The position numbers were made by a program, and so were the translations under genes. 64,000 nt of DNA from Monarcha castaneiventris obscurior. Taxonomy: Eukaryota > Chordata > Aves > Passeriformes > Monarchidae. The stretch spans positions 8,090,001-8,154,000 of the forward strand of contig JAMPIT010000890.1 of the NCBI GenBank assembly GCA_026261815.1. The letters are read 5' to 3'. The notes under the pieces were generated by a model, which searched no databases, was not told the DNA's origin, and saw only the letters and a program-made list of their open reading frames with translations. Shown here in pieces: positions 40,876 to 54,400 of the stretch (position 1 is the first letter of the stretch; every line of letters begins with the position of its first letter).

Positions 40876-40909
40876 AAGTATATAAAATCAAGTATATAAA
40901 ATCAAGTAT
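40876..40909. repeat. 14-bp tandem repeat, 2.4 copies
   Basis: aagtatataaaatc occurs twice in exact tandem, followed by aagtat. Perfect identity suggests a recent slippage duplication. Confidence 0.9.
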
Positions 40910-42762
40910 GGATGAGAAGGGAAAGGTTATTTAAAATACAACTTTTACATGATTCTTTTACAAGTTTTATTTGAATCAATTTTCCTTTTGCTGCGTTCAG
41001 TCAACCCATACTAATGCACACTGGGAAGGAATCTTGTGCTTCTCAAGTGTAATTTTCTTCAGTCTTAACTGTTCACTGCCTTACTAAAGTGGTAACTTTA
41101 GTTTATCTCAATTAGAAACACGAATGAATAGAAACAGTACGTCTATGTTTAAAGAGGAAGTAAATATTAATGTGCATATTTTTATAGGAGCTAACAAAGG
41201 ATCATACATTGAAATTATGACAGATAACATTTTGTCATCTTTATTTTTTTGTAGCCTCCAAAGCTCTCTTCACTAGCAGCCTACCTACCTAAGGCAGATA
41301 TAAAGAAAGATCCATTGTCAAACTGGCATTCCTTTTTCCTCTACAAGTTAAAGCATTGAGTTAGCCTGTTTGTCTGAAGTTCTCATGTCCCATTAACAGT
41401 TTGAAAGCTTTCTTCTTATTAATAATGCTTGGAATAAATCTGATGCTGCCTATAAAGTCTGCAACAGGTTAAAATTAGGAACTGAACCTGTTTTTCTGCT
41501 TAGAAAAATAATTTACATGTGCACATGGAGTAACTGGAAGTCTATGACAAAGCTTCATTATTCCCTGACTTTGTGAAGAGATTCTGGCCTTGGTGAAGGA
41601 AGTTGCAAAGGCATCAAAATCAGCAAGGCAATTATTTTCCATCATTTGGAGGACTTGTCAACAGCCTTCAGTCTAGGTGAGTTCACTAAAAGGGGGTAGC
41701 TCCTGAGTATGTCTGCATGTAGGAGATGGTGAGGTATTTGAAACAAACACCATAGCTGGGAGAAGTCTCTGACTCCCGCTCTTAATCCGTAATGGCAAGG
41801 AAATTTTGATACTTTAGCATAGATTTAGGCTTCTTATGTCTTCACCTTCAAAGGTGATGACAACCACTTTGATTCAAAGCCCCTGTCCAACCCAAATACT
41901 CAAGTTTTCTGCTTCGATTTCCAAATAGAATTCAGCTTAAAAAATATAAGTAACAGATAAAGAATAAGAGATTTTCAGGGATCAGTTTAGTACTATCGCT
42001 ATAAACAAAATCTAGTTCCTAACAAGAAAGACAGGTACAGGCAACCACACAACAGTCATGAATCTGAATTTCTGCATTTCCATGATGGTTTGAGTCACTT
42101 TTTCACTTTCAAATAAATGGTTTCTAGGTGGAAAGTACATTACTGTTCATTAAAAATACTATTATTCTGTTTTCTTGCAACTGTCTTGCAGTGCAGACGG
42201 GAGAATGTGCTCATGGGTCTGAGTTAAAGTAGTTTCAGAACTTGTGAAAAAAATCTGTGGTGGTTTGTTTTGGGGTTTTTTTCCTAGATTGGATATTACA
42301 AACATTTTTCAGAAGGATAATAGGAATATAAATCAAGGCATAAATTTGGAAGTAAGAAAACCAACTGTAAGAATAATATAATCCTTAAAATGAAATATAT
42401 ATAAATTGCTTATAGTTATTTTATTTTAAACCTACAGTCTACAGGCTGACCTCAGGAAGATGCATGGGTTCAGACACCTATAAAACAAACATTATTACAT
42501 TTTCTCAATGATTAAGGGAATGAATCATTTAAAATGGCCATTTCTACCAGACAGAATGTGTTTTTATTTTGTGTTCTCAATACAAGCCTGTGGTCAAACT
42601 CACTGAAGTATTAATGCTGTCTTTATTTACTTTTATTGAATATTTCACTGTTTCCTTTTCTTTAGTGTGGGGCTGATTTCTGTACTTTAACAGCCTCCAT
42701 CTCTTAAAATCTTAGGACAGAATAGACTAAGTATTCCCTGAAGGTTGAATCATTTCAGATGT

Positions 42763-42788
42763 AGCTATGATGGCAAGCTATGATGGCC
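42763..42788. repeat. 13-bp tandem duplication
   Basis: agctatgatggca is followed directly by agctatgatggcc, one mismatch at the last base. Confidence 0.9.
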
Positions 42789-42885
42789 AGCCAATTAGTC
42801 AGTGTAATCGCCCCATACTTTTAGTTTTAAAGTATCATATTTTGAAATAAATCTTACAAAATGGAAAGCCGATCTAGTGCTTCAA

Positions 42886-42904
42886 CTATTTATTTATTTA
42901 TTTT
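42886..42904. repeat. (ATTT)n microsatellite
   Basis: About five consecutive attt units running into a T-run. Confidence 0.75.
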
Positions 42905-45900
42905 TAAAAGAAATGTATTTCCATGAGACACGCAATGTCAGCTGTATCACCCATCCTTAGGAGGACACTAGAAGACAATTTCTACCTGCCTCCCCAAAAT
43001 GCTGTAGAAGCTTGCTTTCTAATCCTTGATAAATGTCTCCATCAGATCTCACCCAAAGTTTTTTTTTATGTCTTTTTTTTTTTTTTTTTGAGAAGGACTA
43101 TCAGGGATAGGAATTCCAGAAAGAGGTGATTGTCCAGAAGAATAAAAATAAGCATTGCCATGTGTGGTTTGGTTTTTTTCCTGTCTCAAGAGTAGAAATG
43201 GATAGAGATTAAAATTAAATTACAAAAATATTGCCTTTGGTGAAGAGAGGTTTTTAGGAGCTTTAGTTTCTGGTGCGTAAGAATGAGCTTTATAAATCAA
43301 CAACTGATTTCCCTACTGAGAAGCTCAAAGGATAAGAGTGGGGAGACAGAAAGAAGCTGCTGTGGCACCAGCAGGAAGAAATGGTGCAAATAGCCTGATG
43401 AAATGGTGGTGGTTTGATGAACTAGGAGCTAGAAGGAAAAAAAGTAAAAATAAACAAGCAAACAAACCTGAGGATCTCCGTGAACAAGTCCTGCAGTGTT
43501 TAACATAGTACAACATACTAAATAGTACAACTCCATGCTTTCACCTTTCTAAACTTCAGATCAGTTAAGGTAGTCCTCAGTTTATCACTTAACTTTGTTA
43601 GTACTACCTGTACATTAGCTAGTTAATGGTCTTTAACTTTCGTATTTTGCTTTACAAACCAGTCCTTGAGGAGCCATCGGTACTATTGGAGACTGCTCTG
43701 GCTGCTCAAACTAGTCAATTCACATCTCTTTAATTAAAGGTCATGTTAAGGAATGACCTCTTGACTTCTTTTGTTTGATTGGTTGTTGCTTTTTGTTGGT
43801 TGTCCTTTCCTTGGAGAGGGGGGTTGAGGTTGAGAGGGGAAGGAGGGTTGAATTGGAGTGGCTTCCTGTCTCATGTGTGCACTGGAAGCCTGTTTTTTGT
43901 CATATCTTAGTGATCAGCAAATTGCTATGCCCCTGAGGGAGAAAATTAGGTTAAGACATGTTCACCTGTAAAAGAGAAGTGATGACTACAGGAGGCTGGT
44001 CTGTGAAAAGACAGGACAGCAAATCTAGAGGTATCGGATGAAAGCATTTTATCTGTCTTTAAGTTGGAAGAGAGCAGTTCAGATTGCAAAACCTCATAAA
44101 TTGGACAGTGTTTGGGAAAGGTTAACCAGAAGTTGGTGTCTCAGCTCAACTCTTGGGAAACTGACTTTCTGAATCACTTTCTAAATTATTCCAATATCAG
44201 CCATTCCCAGAGCTATGGGCTACGCAATGCCATCTGTTGCCTTTTGTGAAAAAACTCAAATGGAAAGTACGTGTTGCTCTGTGGTGGTCCAGCAGAAAGA
44301 GATTCACAGTCAATACTGCAGCTCCTGGTGGAGCAGAAAGTCAACAGGAAGGCAAGCTCTAGTTTGAGATACTTCCCTTCAGCATTTTGAGAAACGAGTC
44401 ATGGCCCTGGGTGCCTTGTCACAGAGCAGTCCCAGCCGTAGCACAGGTAGAACAGGAGCCCAGGAGCTCTCCTCTGTGTTTCAAACAGGAGATACCTGAG
44501 ATGGCCTGATCCTGTAAGGATCTTTTCGTACATGCAACATTGCTGCTCGCTTAGGTGTTTGCAAGGCTTGTCTGACTAGCTGCACATGTGTGGAGCTGAA
44601 TTTTGAAAATCCAGAATGGTCTTCGTGTGCCCTTTGTAAGGGTTCTGATCTGTATCTTTGTTTTTGCCCACACTTGTTGGCCCATATCTATAAGAAAGAA
44701 GCGACGTAGTTAATTTTTGATGTAATTTTCCATTAAATGACCTGTCCTTTTTTGTCAAAAAGCCTTTTTTTTTTCTTGCTTACTAATGCATATGGAAAAA
44801 GCCTGCGTGCTGGCACTACAACTGCTTTATTTGCTTTAGATTGTCTTGCATTTAGGCCATTTGAAGGTTTGAGTGCGAGCAATAGGAATAGTTATGATAA
44901 ATTGTCAGGCTCTTCCAAAGATTCACAAGTTCTGGAGTTACTGCCAATGACAGATGATTTGTCCTTGCTCATCACTTGTCATCTTGGCAGCGTTTTTATG
45001 CTCTCTGCTAAATCTCCCTCAGTGAGTAGTTGAATTCTTTAGAAAAAGAAAATTAGTTTCTGTTTCATCCATGTTGGTGCTCATCAGTTCAATAGCATCT
45101 GTGTTTCACTAAGTGGAACACCTTTCTCATGAAGCATAAGTTTGATTTATTTTAATAGGGTGTTAGGAGAACTGCTGGAGTTTGACATGAACACATTTCT
45201 AAAGTTACAAAGATGTTAAGAATGATCTTTTGTATCTATTGCTGTGGATTTCTATGACTGTGCATGAATGGCACTGCATACTTGACAGGCTGTATCCTTT
45301 GCTGCAGGATTTATGCAACTAATGACAATGTTTTCAAATGCTCGAGTGTGAACTCTCTGTGTCTGAAAAAAGGCTGAGTGAGTAGATAGTGATTTTCTTT
45401 TCTAGCTTTTCCACAATTTCATAAGGTCTATTTCAGAACTGGCCTGCTAACTGGCCTGGTTTGAATCTTAGTAATGGAGAATTGTGTGATATGGCATTAT
45501 AAATAATTGAATACCAACAGTCTATAGATGAAAAAATGCTGAATTCAGAAAATAGTTTCCTGAAGGAGTTGGGTAATAGGCTGTCCTCTGCTTGTTCTCT
45601 GACACTGATTTAGTTGTCTGAGACAGGAAAGGGTCAGTGGCTATGGGCAATAGACTGAAACACAGCTCCCCAGTTCACCCTGGAGCTCTGCTTACAAATG
45701 TTCCTGCACAGTGGAGGTGGCATAGCACAGCATGGCATAGCAGAAATAGAACCTCAGAAGCACAAAATGCTTTTTTGGGGGGGGGATTCTTTCAAATATT
45801 TCCCCTTTTAGTAAATAAATACAGTCTGAACTGCAAGACAGTCAGTATAGAATTAATAAGTTCTGCTTCCTCTAGCTACTGGTAGTCCCATTGATCACAG

Positions 45901-48900
45901 TTTAGAAAGCTACTTATATTTAGAAGCACAAAGGCAGCTGTCTTGGGTTCGAGCAAAGACTCTTTCAGTGCCTTACTGCTCCAAAGGTGGCTTGCATGCC
46001 TAAAGGAGCAGTAAGAACAGCATAGGGATATATGATACTGTCTCCTAATGCTCTCCCAGCTCGCAGCTGTGCTTAGCTTCAGAGAGCTTTTTGCATTGAC
46101 CTATAGCTTTGTATGTTTATTAACCCACAGCTTGTATGATTTCCCCTAGAGGATGTGTGAAATGAGAATTTGTCAAATAGGCACATGTTTTCTTTGTTTC
46201 AGAAAGTGTCAGCTTTCCTCCATTTAATATCTGTGTAGAATTTTGGTGTTCAGCCCTCATTATGAATGCACACTCTAGTTTTTCTCGGTTTTAGCTTAAG
46301 AAGTGAGCTGCATAAACAATAGGTTCACCTGCCCTTTGTCTTGTATGGAAATTTCCAGTCCATCCTTTACCTTTTGGGAGGGAACAGAGCCAGCAGAACC
46401 AGTGAATGAATCTTACACTGTATTCAAATGCTTGAGGTCTTGAATCCCCAACCCCCTACACGCCCCAATCAAGTTGTTATATTGCTTCTAAAATACAGGA
46501 TTTCAGATTTCTTTTTCATTACTGCCCTTATGTGCTTGCAAGCATTATTCTCTACATTCATTTTTCCCTGGCACAGAACGCAAGTTCATGCCAGCTCACC
46601 TGATATGCATGCACATATGAATTTTAACAAGAAAAAGATCACCACTCAGATAACAAATACCTGTTTTACCATTCTGAGCATATTAGGCATAGAAACCTGC
46701 TGTACAACTGCCTTAAATACTTCTGATGAAGCTGCACTCTATGTGCTTTTTAGGTTATGGTCAATTTTAAGCAGACCTAGGCATGCTCTTTTTGGTTTTT
46801 TTCACTCCAGTCTTACTTGTTATCATTTCTTCTAAATAAAAATGCCATGGCTTTTTAAAGTAAAGAGAATGGCAAACACAGTTGATAGACAAGGGCACTC
46901 TGGAACATTGTGTCATGGCTGTAAAGGCCTGCTGTGTGCAAGTAATGACTGCTGTACTGATGAGTAATTGGATCTAGGTTGTGTTGCTGCTGAATTTAGA
47001 CAGTTTTGGGGGTTTAACTGATTTATTATAGTCTTGTGTTTGTAAACTGGTGCTTAATAGCTGCTGATAATCTTCTGACTGTAAGTTTATGCATATGACT
47101 ACTCTTAGCATTTGAAGAACACTTTAGGATTGAGCAACTTTTTTCCCTCAAGCATCAAAACTGAAGGTTTACATAGCATTGCATTTATTTATTTTCTGTA
47201 AATCAGTGGATGTGCCAGTGAATGTGCTGGTGCATTCATCTACACTGAAAAACATAAGGAGCACAATATTTGGAAAATATGGGAAGGTTATTAATGATGA
47301 TTATACCATTATCATGTCCTGCAATTCTTACAGACAGAATGTGCTCTGCCAACTTTAAAGTCAATTAAATGGACAATAAAGGCCATGCTGGCAGTAGAGA
47401 TCTTAAGAAGGGGAAACTGAGATGCAGCATTTTGATGCTGCTGAAATGAACAGCTCTTTTGTGAACGATAAGACCGAATGACCCAAGGATGAAAATATGG
47501 CCTTGAAATCCCAGCCTAGTGTTGAGTCCCAGTTCAGATGTAAATTTATATTAAAAATCTAGCAACTTTCTCAGGGCATCATCAGTCTTCTTTTTAAGCA
47601 ACTGTCAATACTAGAACAAGCTTTGGGTGCATGTGCTAAGGAAAATGCCAAAAAGCAGCTTCTGGCTGATGGAAAGGTAAAGTGAATTTTTAAATCAGGG
47701 GCTATTTGCAGCTCATCTAAACTTGGAATATATTAGTTTGAGTGTCTCTGAACTTGCTACAAGTTCATCTCAATTTGACATATGCTTTTTGAAAACGTTT
47801 TTAATATTAAGTAGATTCATGAATGCATAAACTTTAATGGATAAAACATGATCTTTCTGCTGAGGAGTTTCAACTGTAACTAAAAAATGGGTTATTTCAT
47901 CTTGTTATTTGCAAATTATGAATAAATCTGTCACAGGTACCCTGAGCTGTTTGAAATAATGAGAGTGACTTGTGAGACCAGTCAGCCTCTTCCAGTGCCT
48001 GGCTTAAGTGGTCTGTGAGCTTTACATAACAAAACCAGTGACACTTAGGACCATATTCAATTAAAAAGATGTTCTCCGACTGAAATCTGAGAATCTGGGT
48101 AAAGTAGGTACTCCAAACCAAATATTTATTAAGAAACAAAATGAACTGAAACAAAAGTTTTAATGGGAGATAAAATGCATTAAAATCTGATCAGTTGAAG
48201 CTTCAGGCACAAAGAAGTTATCTGGCACACTTGTAGCATACTAATGAAAAGTGAACAGCGAATGTGAATTTTCATTTTGTGGATTCCTTAAATCTGAATT
48301 TTCAGTTGACTGCCATTTGGAAGCAGAGAAAAGGCTTAGGAGTCCTTTGTGGAACACAGTTATTGTAATTTTCCTACCACCACTGGGAGACTTGACTCGA
48401 GGGTATCACTCTGGCAGATTGCCTTGAAGCCACAGGAGCCTTATGAGACCTCATCTCAAGCAGAACAGTTACAGCAGGGCAGACGTTCCCAGAAGGACAT
48501 CCCAGAGCCAAAAGTTAGGAAGGACAAGGTTGCTAGGACCCTGACAAGAAATCAAAAAATATGTGCTGCCTTTTTTTCTTTTTCTTTTTTATTTTTTATT
48601 TAATTCTGATTCCTTTCAGCAGAATTGTGTGTAGATTGACTAGCAGAATTGTTCCTGCTTTAGCAAGGCTTTGATTTGTTCTGTTTTATGGAAAATTTAA
48701 ATGACAGCTTATGTTGTAAACGGGATGAACTTTCTAAACTCCTTTGGAAGTTTATATAAGGAGGAAACACTCCATTGAGAACTTTGTTAGTATTCTGTCC
48801 TCTTTTGACCTTTTTTGGTTCCTGGGTGTGTTTGTATTCCAACTGGTTTGTTATGAGCAATCTGATCAGAACAGCTATGCTCCCATTCAAGCATCCTGGC

Positions 48901-51302
48901 TATGTTGTGCTGCCTCCTATCACAGTTACTCAGTTTCTATCCTATTCTTTTATACCTGATGTGGGAGCGCCTGCATTGGAGAATGCAAGGAAATGTCAAA
49001 GCAACACAACAAAATATCATGTTGTTGTTAAGTACTGAACCCCACATAAAGTAAAGACCCTGATTCCTACTGCTAATGATATTAAAATTTTCCAGAACCA
49101 CATTAGCAGCTATGGCTCTAATTCCCCTTCATTTCTGATCAGTGCTGTGAGAGTTTCAAATAAGAAATCAGTCGTATACCGCTGCTCTTGCCTTCCCCTC
49201 ACCCAAGTCTCTCCAAATCACAATTTCCAAGCTTGCCTGTCATTCTGCTAAACAAGCACTGACCCCAATTCTAATAGCCTTTGAATTAATAATGAGGGTT
49301 ATCAGTGTGAGGGTTTTTTTATGCTCTTAAGATTTGTGGCCAGTTAAATTGTTCTGCTTTGGACATAGCACAGTATAATTTGCCACCATCCTTGGCAAGT
49401 GCTATTTCTGTTGGTCATCATTAAAAGCCAATGGTCCAAGTAATAAGAGCCCAGCACCAGACATCTAATTGAACATTTAAACACTGTCAGTTCCAAGATT
49501 TGTTTCTGTTTTTCTTTGGGTTTTTTTCTTCGTGTTTTTTAGAGGGAGTATTCAATACAGTTTTAAGTATCTAGTAGTTTTGAGTTATGAATCAAGATGA
49601 GCATGGTAACTACAGAAATAAAATGAAATTAATTTTTGTTTAAAACCATTTGCATGTTAATCCTAATTCAATTTCATTTAGAAAAAAAAACTAAAGGTGT
49701 CCAGCCTTTTCCGGAGTTTGTTTCTGGCCTCTCTTTTGTCGATGATTTCTTTCCTACCTAATGAAAGCAGAACAAGTGTATTTTTATCTTCTTCATTTGC
49801 ACTGTGAAGTTGATTCAAATGTGACTTGCCACAAAAGTGTAGTGGATTCAAGGAGGGAAAGGATTGAGTTAGGAAGCACATGGTCCTAGAAAAATTTTCA
49901 GCAGGGGAAAGGAGAAGATGTATGAGAGGAGGATGAGAGGCCTTCTGTGCATGGAACCTGAGACAGGCTATAATTCATCATCCCTGTGACAGCCCTCTTT
50001 CTCAGGAGAACCCTTTCCTTCCTGCTCTGTGCACTTCTATGAACTCCAGCATTTGTTGTGTGGGTTTTTTGGTTTGAGTTTGTTTCTTTTTTCTTTTATT
50101 CAGAGGCTTTCAGGGTAGGTATACACTGGAAAGGCCTTAGAAGCAAGAAATACAGAAATCTGACAAAAGTTACTTGATATTCATTTTCTGCCTTCCTCTC
50201 TGTTGCTTCCTCTCAACACACAATGTGCCAAGGCAAAAATGTTTTCATTTCTCTCCTCAGTCAGCTAAAACATATTCTTTCCTGTGATTCCAGCAATGAA
50301 ATGTATTTTCCAAGTTTAATTGGCAAGTCAAAATAGCACAAATGCTTCTGCAGAATAGTGCTAAAGGTTCTCTATCCTCCGTTCAATAGCAAAAGTCCTA
50401 GAGAGCATGTGCTTTGCTTTTTGTCATTTGCAGAGAGTATCTATTTAATTTTTTTCTGCCTTTCACAAGCAAGCTGACTGATAGCTGGTTTGTTCTCTAT
50501 TTCAGGTCGTGGAGACTAATTTGGTTGCTTTTGACTGTCACTGGATCATTATAAATGAGGTAACTGTCAAGTAAACATTGTTGTGAACCATGAATCCTGT
50601 TTTCAGGCTTACTGACAATATTCATGCTGATTCTCACTTTGCCAACAGGAAGCAGTAGCTATGACAAAGTTCAAGCACACTGAGGGAGTAGATGTTGCTT
50701 AATAAAAGTAGAATGATGGGTTCTTGGACTTCGCTGTTTTGTCTTGCCGGTTTTAAACAGAAGTCCTTGTATGAATAAATGGAAAATAAAATTTAAAAAA
50801 CCCCTTTATTTCTGGGTATTTTGAGATTTCACAACTGAGCTCACTGTTTTTACAGGCTCTTTTAAAGGCCTTTTTTTAATATGTAGTGGAGTCCTTGCAT
50901 TTTGTTTATATTTTAGGGGTTTTTTTAATAATCAGGGTAATAATAATAAAATCCCATATTTTCCATCCCTTTATGAATTCTCCAAATGTTCCCTCATGGT
51001 TGATATCCAGACCTGTTGAGATTAGTAGGAGGCTTTTTGGTAGACTTATGGATTAGGTCACATATGAATGTTCATAAAGGGAAAAAAGAAAATTAAATTG
51101 AGATCCTGCTTTTACACTGTGAAATAAGTTCTTTCATGAAAGCTTGTTAGCTAAAATATGACAAGTCAATATGCGAAGCAGTTTTGTATACAAAACATTG
51201 AAAAATGCAGTTCAGGTTTTGTTTTTTTGAAAAATAATTTAGGTACAGGATATCTGGGTTCCCATAGCAGATAACTATCTCCTAACATGTTAATCATGCA
51301 AC

Positions 51303-51336
51303 TACTGTATATTCTCTTGGAAGAGAATATACAGTA
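51303..51336. repeat. Perfect inverted repeat, 16-bp arms, 2-base spacer
   Basis: tactgtatattctctt (51303-51318) and aagagaatatacagta (51321-51336) are exact reverse complements around gg. It lies eight bases before the AT minisatellite, and its outer arm shares the tgtatat word with the start of that repeat. Confidence 0.95.
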
Positions 51337-51343
51337 TCTGCTG

Positions 51344-51428
51344 TATATATATAATATATAATATATAATATATAATATATAATATATAATATATAATATA
51401 TAATATATAATATATAATATATAATATA
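51344..51428. repeat. Pure 7-bp AT minisatellite (atataat)n, about 12 copies
   Basis: The aa dinucleotide recurs at exactly 7-base intervals from 51353 to 51423, so the array has no interruption over at least 70 bp. On the minus strand it yields a spurious Tyr/Ile/Leu-rich frame. Pure A/T composition makes it easily unwound and self-complementary. Its purity points to recent expansion and likely length polymorphism. Confidence 0.97.
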
Positions 51429-54400
51429 CAATGTAATCTGCTTGGAGATATTGCATGTAAATTCTATGGTCTACTATCTGGATTTACTGTACGCTTCTCT
51501 TTTCATACTTAATTACTGGATTTTCATTAGTATGCTGTGCTAGACCAGTGGATTTTTAGATGGTTTTCTTCGGAGAAAAATACGTCTCAGGAAATGCTGT
51601 GAAGACCAACCAGGTCCAGCGTAACCATGAGTTTGAGCCCTGCCTTCCTCCTGACCAGTACTGTGTGTATTTTCCAGCACTGAATGGGCCTTTGCTGGGA
51701 GAGAAGCCAGCTTTAATCTACAGGTGGTCATGTGAACAACATACATGTTTCCTTTTTCATGTCAGATTAAACCAGAATTCACTTCAGGGTTAATGCTCCG
51801 TATTTTAAAAAGAGCGTTAACTGAATCTAAAGCCGTACTCTGTATGAGTAGATCGAACAGTGGTTTCTTAGACCAAGCTCAGATTTTGGCTTGCTGTTCA
51901 AGTTAAAGACACTGCCATTGATTTTTCATTTTAAATGTTATGTACTTTCCAAAAGTTCTAAAGAATATTCTTGCTTTTAGCTGTTTCAGCTCCTTCACCC
52001 TCAAAAAAAACAAAACAAGACCAAGGATCCATTCCTATCATATATGCTTTCTCTTTGCCTTTTATTCAGATATTAGTGTCTCCATGGGGAAAAAAAAAAA
52101 TCTACTTTTTAAGCATTGTTATTTGCACATTGCAGCAGATGAAATGGCAGAGCAATCAAAGTGGTTACCACTCAGCTTCCTTCTCCACTCCAAAACTCTT
52201 TCTCTGGGCTGCAGTCCCAGCAGCAGAAAAAGCTGAATGATCTGCATAGAGAAATGTACATCATCCCTTCTTAGTTTTTTAGTCATGTATATGAAAAGGA
52301 CAAAAGCTGTGATTAAGTTCATTCCAATGAACTGCTCTAAACCATTGTCATTAAACTCTCTGCATCTCATTCAGTAATTCCTCTTTTCTCTTTTAGAGAA
52401 GGTGAATATGTTTAATGCTATCTCAGCTTAATCTGCTTCTGGACCTAAATCCTTATTCCCACTTAGATAACTTTCTAGCTCTGATTGTTTAAAAATGAAA
52501 ATAATCTCAATATTATGTGGATGCAGAAGTCATATTAGCAATAAATAAGATCAATAAATAATAACATGGCAGGAGTTCTGCTTTGCCCAATTTTTCCTTA
52601 TCACTATGTTCAAATTAAAGCAGAAATCTACATATTTCCTGGGTGTTTAATGTTGGGTAATTGCTTATTGCAACGTTTTGCCAGTTCAGTAGTGAGATTG
52701 CAGTGCCTCTATTTGGCAGTGCAGGACTTGGAAAGGCAGAGATTTGTGGGCCCCTTTCAGTGTGATACATAAAGCAGCTATCTTTATATCCCAGTCCCTT
52801 TGAGGCGGTCATCCATTACCTGTTGATGACCACAGCACTTCCATATGACTGGGACATGATCTCAGAGCTCTGCCCATTTTGTTGCTTATGTGAATCTTTT
52901 GTGACAGCTTAGACATCTGTGCTTGAGTGCCTGTATTGGCTAAGTGACACTGCCAAATAAGTAACACTGCTTCTCTGGCCTCCTAATTTGAAATTCTAAG
53001 ATGATTTGTGGCAGTGAAAATGCATTGTTTTGCAAACCCTGCCTATGATTCAAATAGTTCCTTGACTCGAGATACCAAAATAAGCTGGAATTGTCTTTCT
53101 TTTTCCATCAATGTTTCAAGGGAATAAAACATTCTTACCAGCTATAGTAATACAGAAGCAAACATCCGTTTTGTGATCAGGAATCCGCTTAGGCTTTGTG
53201 AGGTAACATCTGCTATTTTAATTGCTCACTCTAAATGCTATAAGGCCTGCAAAGAGTTCCTTAATTTTTATTGTCCCATTACTTGCTACTTTATGCAATA
53301 CAGCAAATTTTCTTGAAGACTGTGTATCATAACATAAGTGTGGGAGGAGGTGGTTTGTTCCCATAAAATGAAAGAATTCATAATTTTCTAAAACATAATT
53401 CATCTTATTAGACTGTAGCAAAGAAGGCAAATCTCTTTTGATCAGTATAGTCAGCTGAGGAAACACTCTCCAAATAAATGTTCCTATTTCTTCAGGGCCT
53501 TAAAGCAGATGTTACAATTCTTTATTTAAAATTTGAGGGAGTCATATATTTGAAGGTAGTCATGATCAAATATGCCTTAACTAAATGTGAGAATGGATTT
53601 CTCACACTCTCTCTCCCTCTGTCTATCTGTCTTTACTTGCTTCATTTCCTCTGGACAATAGTAAATATAGCTTCCGTGTCCCAGGACAGAAAATGATATT
53701 TCTTCCATGACTCTTAAATCTGTACAGTAATCTTAGGTTTTATTTAGTGGAACTGAAGAAGGAGCATTTGTATGATTTTTATCACTTTCCCTTGCTCTTT
53801 TTAAATGCAAGAAATGCCCTCTTTTCCATTTTAAGTCATGTCTGTCTCAAGTATTTTCTTTTGTTAAAACATTCAGGGTTATCTTACTTTTATCTTGCTA
53901 TACCCAAGGCTGCCACCAGTTCTCTGTTACTATTGTTTACTCAAGGACAGCCCCAAAAAGTTTCCACTGCCTAAGGTTGCAATACAGGAGGTGAAAATAT
54001 TAATGCTACTTTACAATGGATTGTTTGGATTTCATCTGCAATAATGTGGTCGGTTACGACCAGGTCTGTTAGAATTAGAATGAGTGCACAGAAAAGATGC
54101 CTTGTGTAAGAGACTGGAAAGGCTGGTTTGATTAGCCTATGAAAGCATAGACTGAAAGAGGATGTGCTCTCTGTTTGTAAACACTTAGTGAGTGTGAATA
54201 AATGCATCATTGTCAAGAGCTAGAGGACAAGGTTGTCGCAAGAACAAATGAGTTCAATTTGTCCATGAGTAAACTGAGGTCAAAAGCTCTTGAAAGGTTT
54301 CTAATTACCAGAGGCACCAGAGTATGGAAAAACTCCTTCTTGATGAAAGAGTGAAAAAAACCTCCAGATTCTTTTAAAGACCAGTTTATGGGAAAAGGTC

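Larger units (their letters stand above)
36913..51302 (+). other. Presumptive GRID2 intron, no gene seen
   Basis: About 14 kb of AT-rich non-coding DNA. Simple features: 14-bp tandem repeat at 40876-40909, 13-bp duplication at 42763-42788, (ATTT)n at about 42886-42904, T17 at 43073-43089 and T-rich sequence near 48573-48602. The longest open frame (135 codons, 46428-46835) shows no recognisable motif and has biased, pyrimidine-rich composition. Confidence 0.6.

Noticed and set aside
1906..43089. T16-T21 tracts as poly(A) tails of minus-strand retroposed genes or SINEs
   Set aside because: No retroposon body or target duplication was seen next to any of them, and CR1 elements lack poly(A) tails.
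46428..46835. 135-codon plus-strand open frame, the longest in the window
   Set aside because: Pyrimidine-rich region that is naturally stop-poor; no motif, no splice signals, no family resemblance.
51166..51456. Minus-strand frame with repeated Tyr-Ile-Leu segments resembling a membrane protein
   Set aside because: It is the translation of the 7-bp AT minisatellite.
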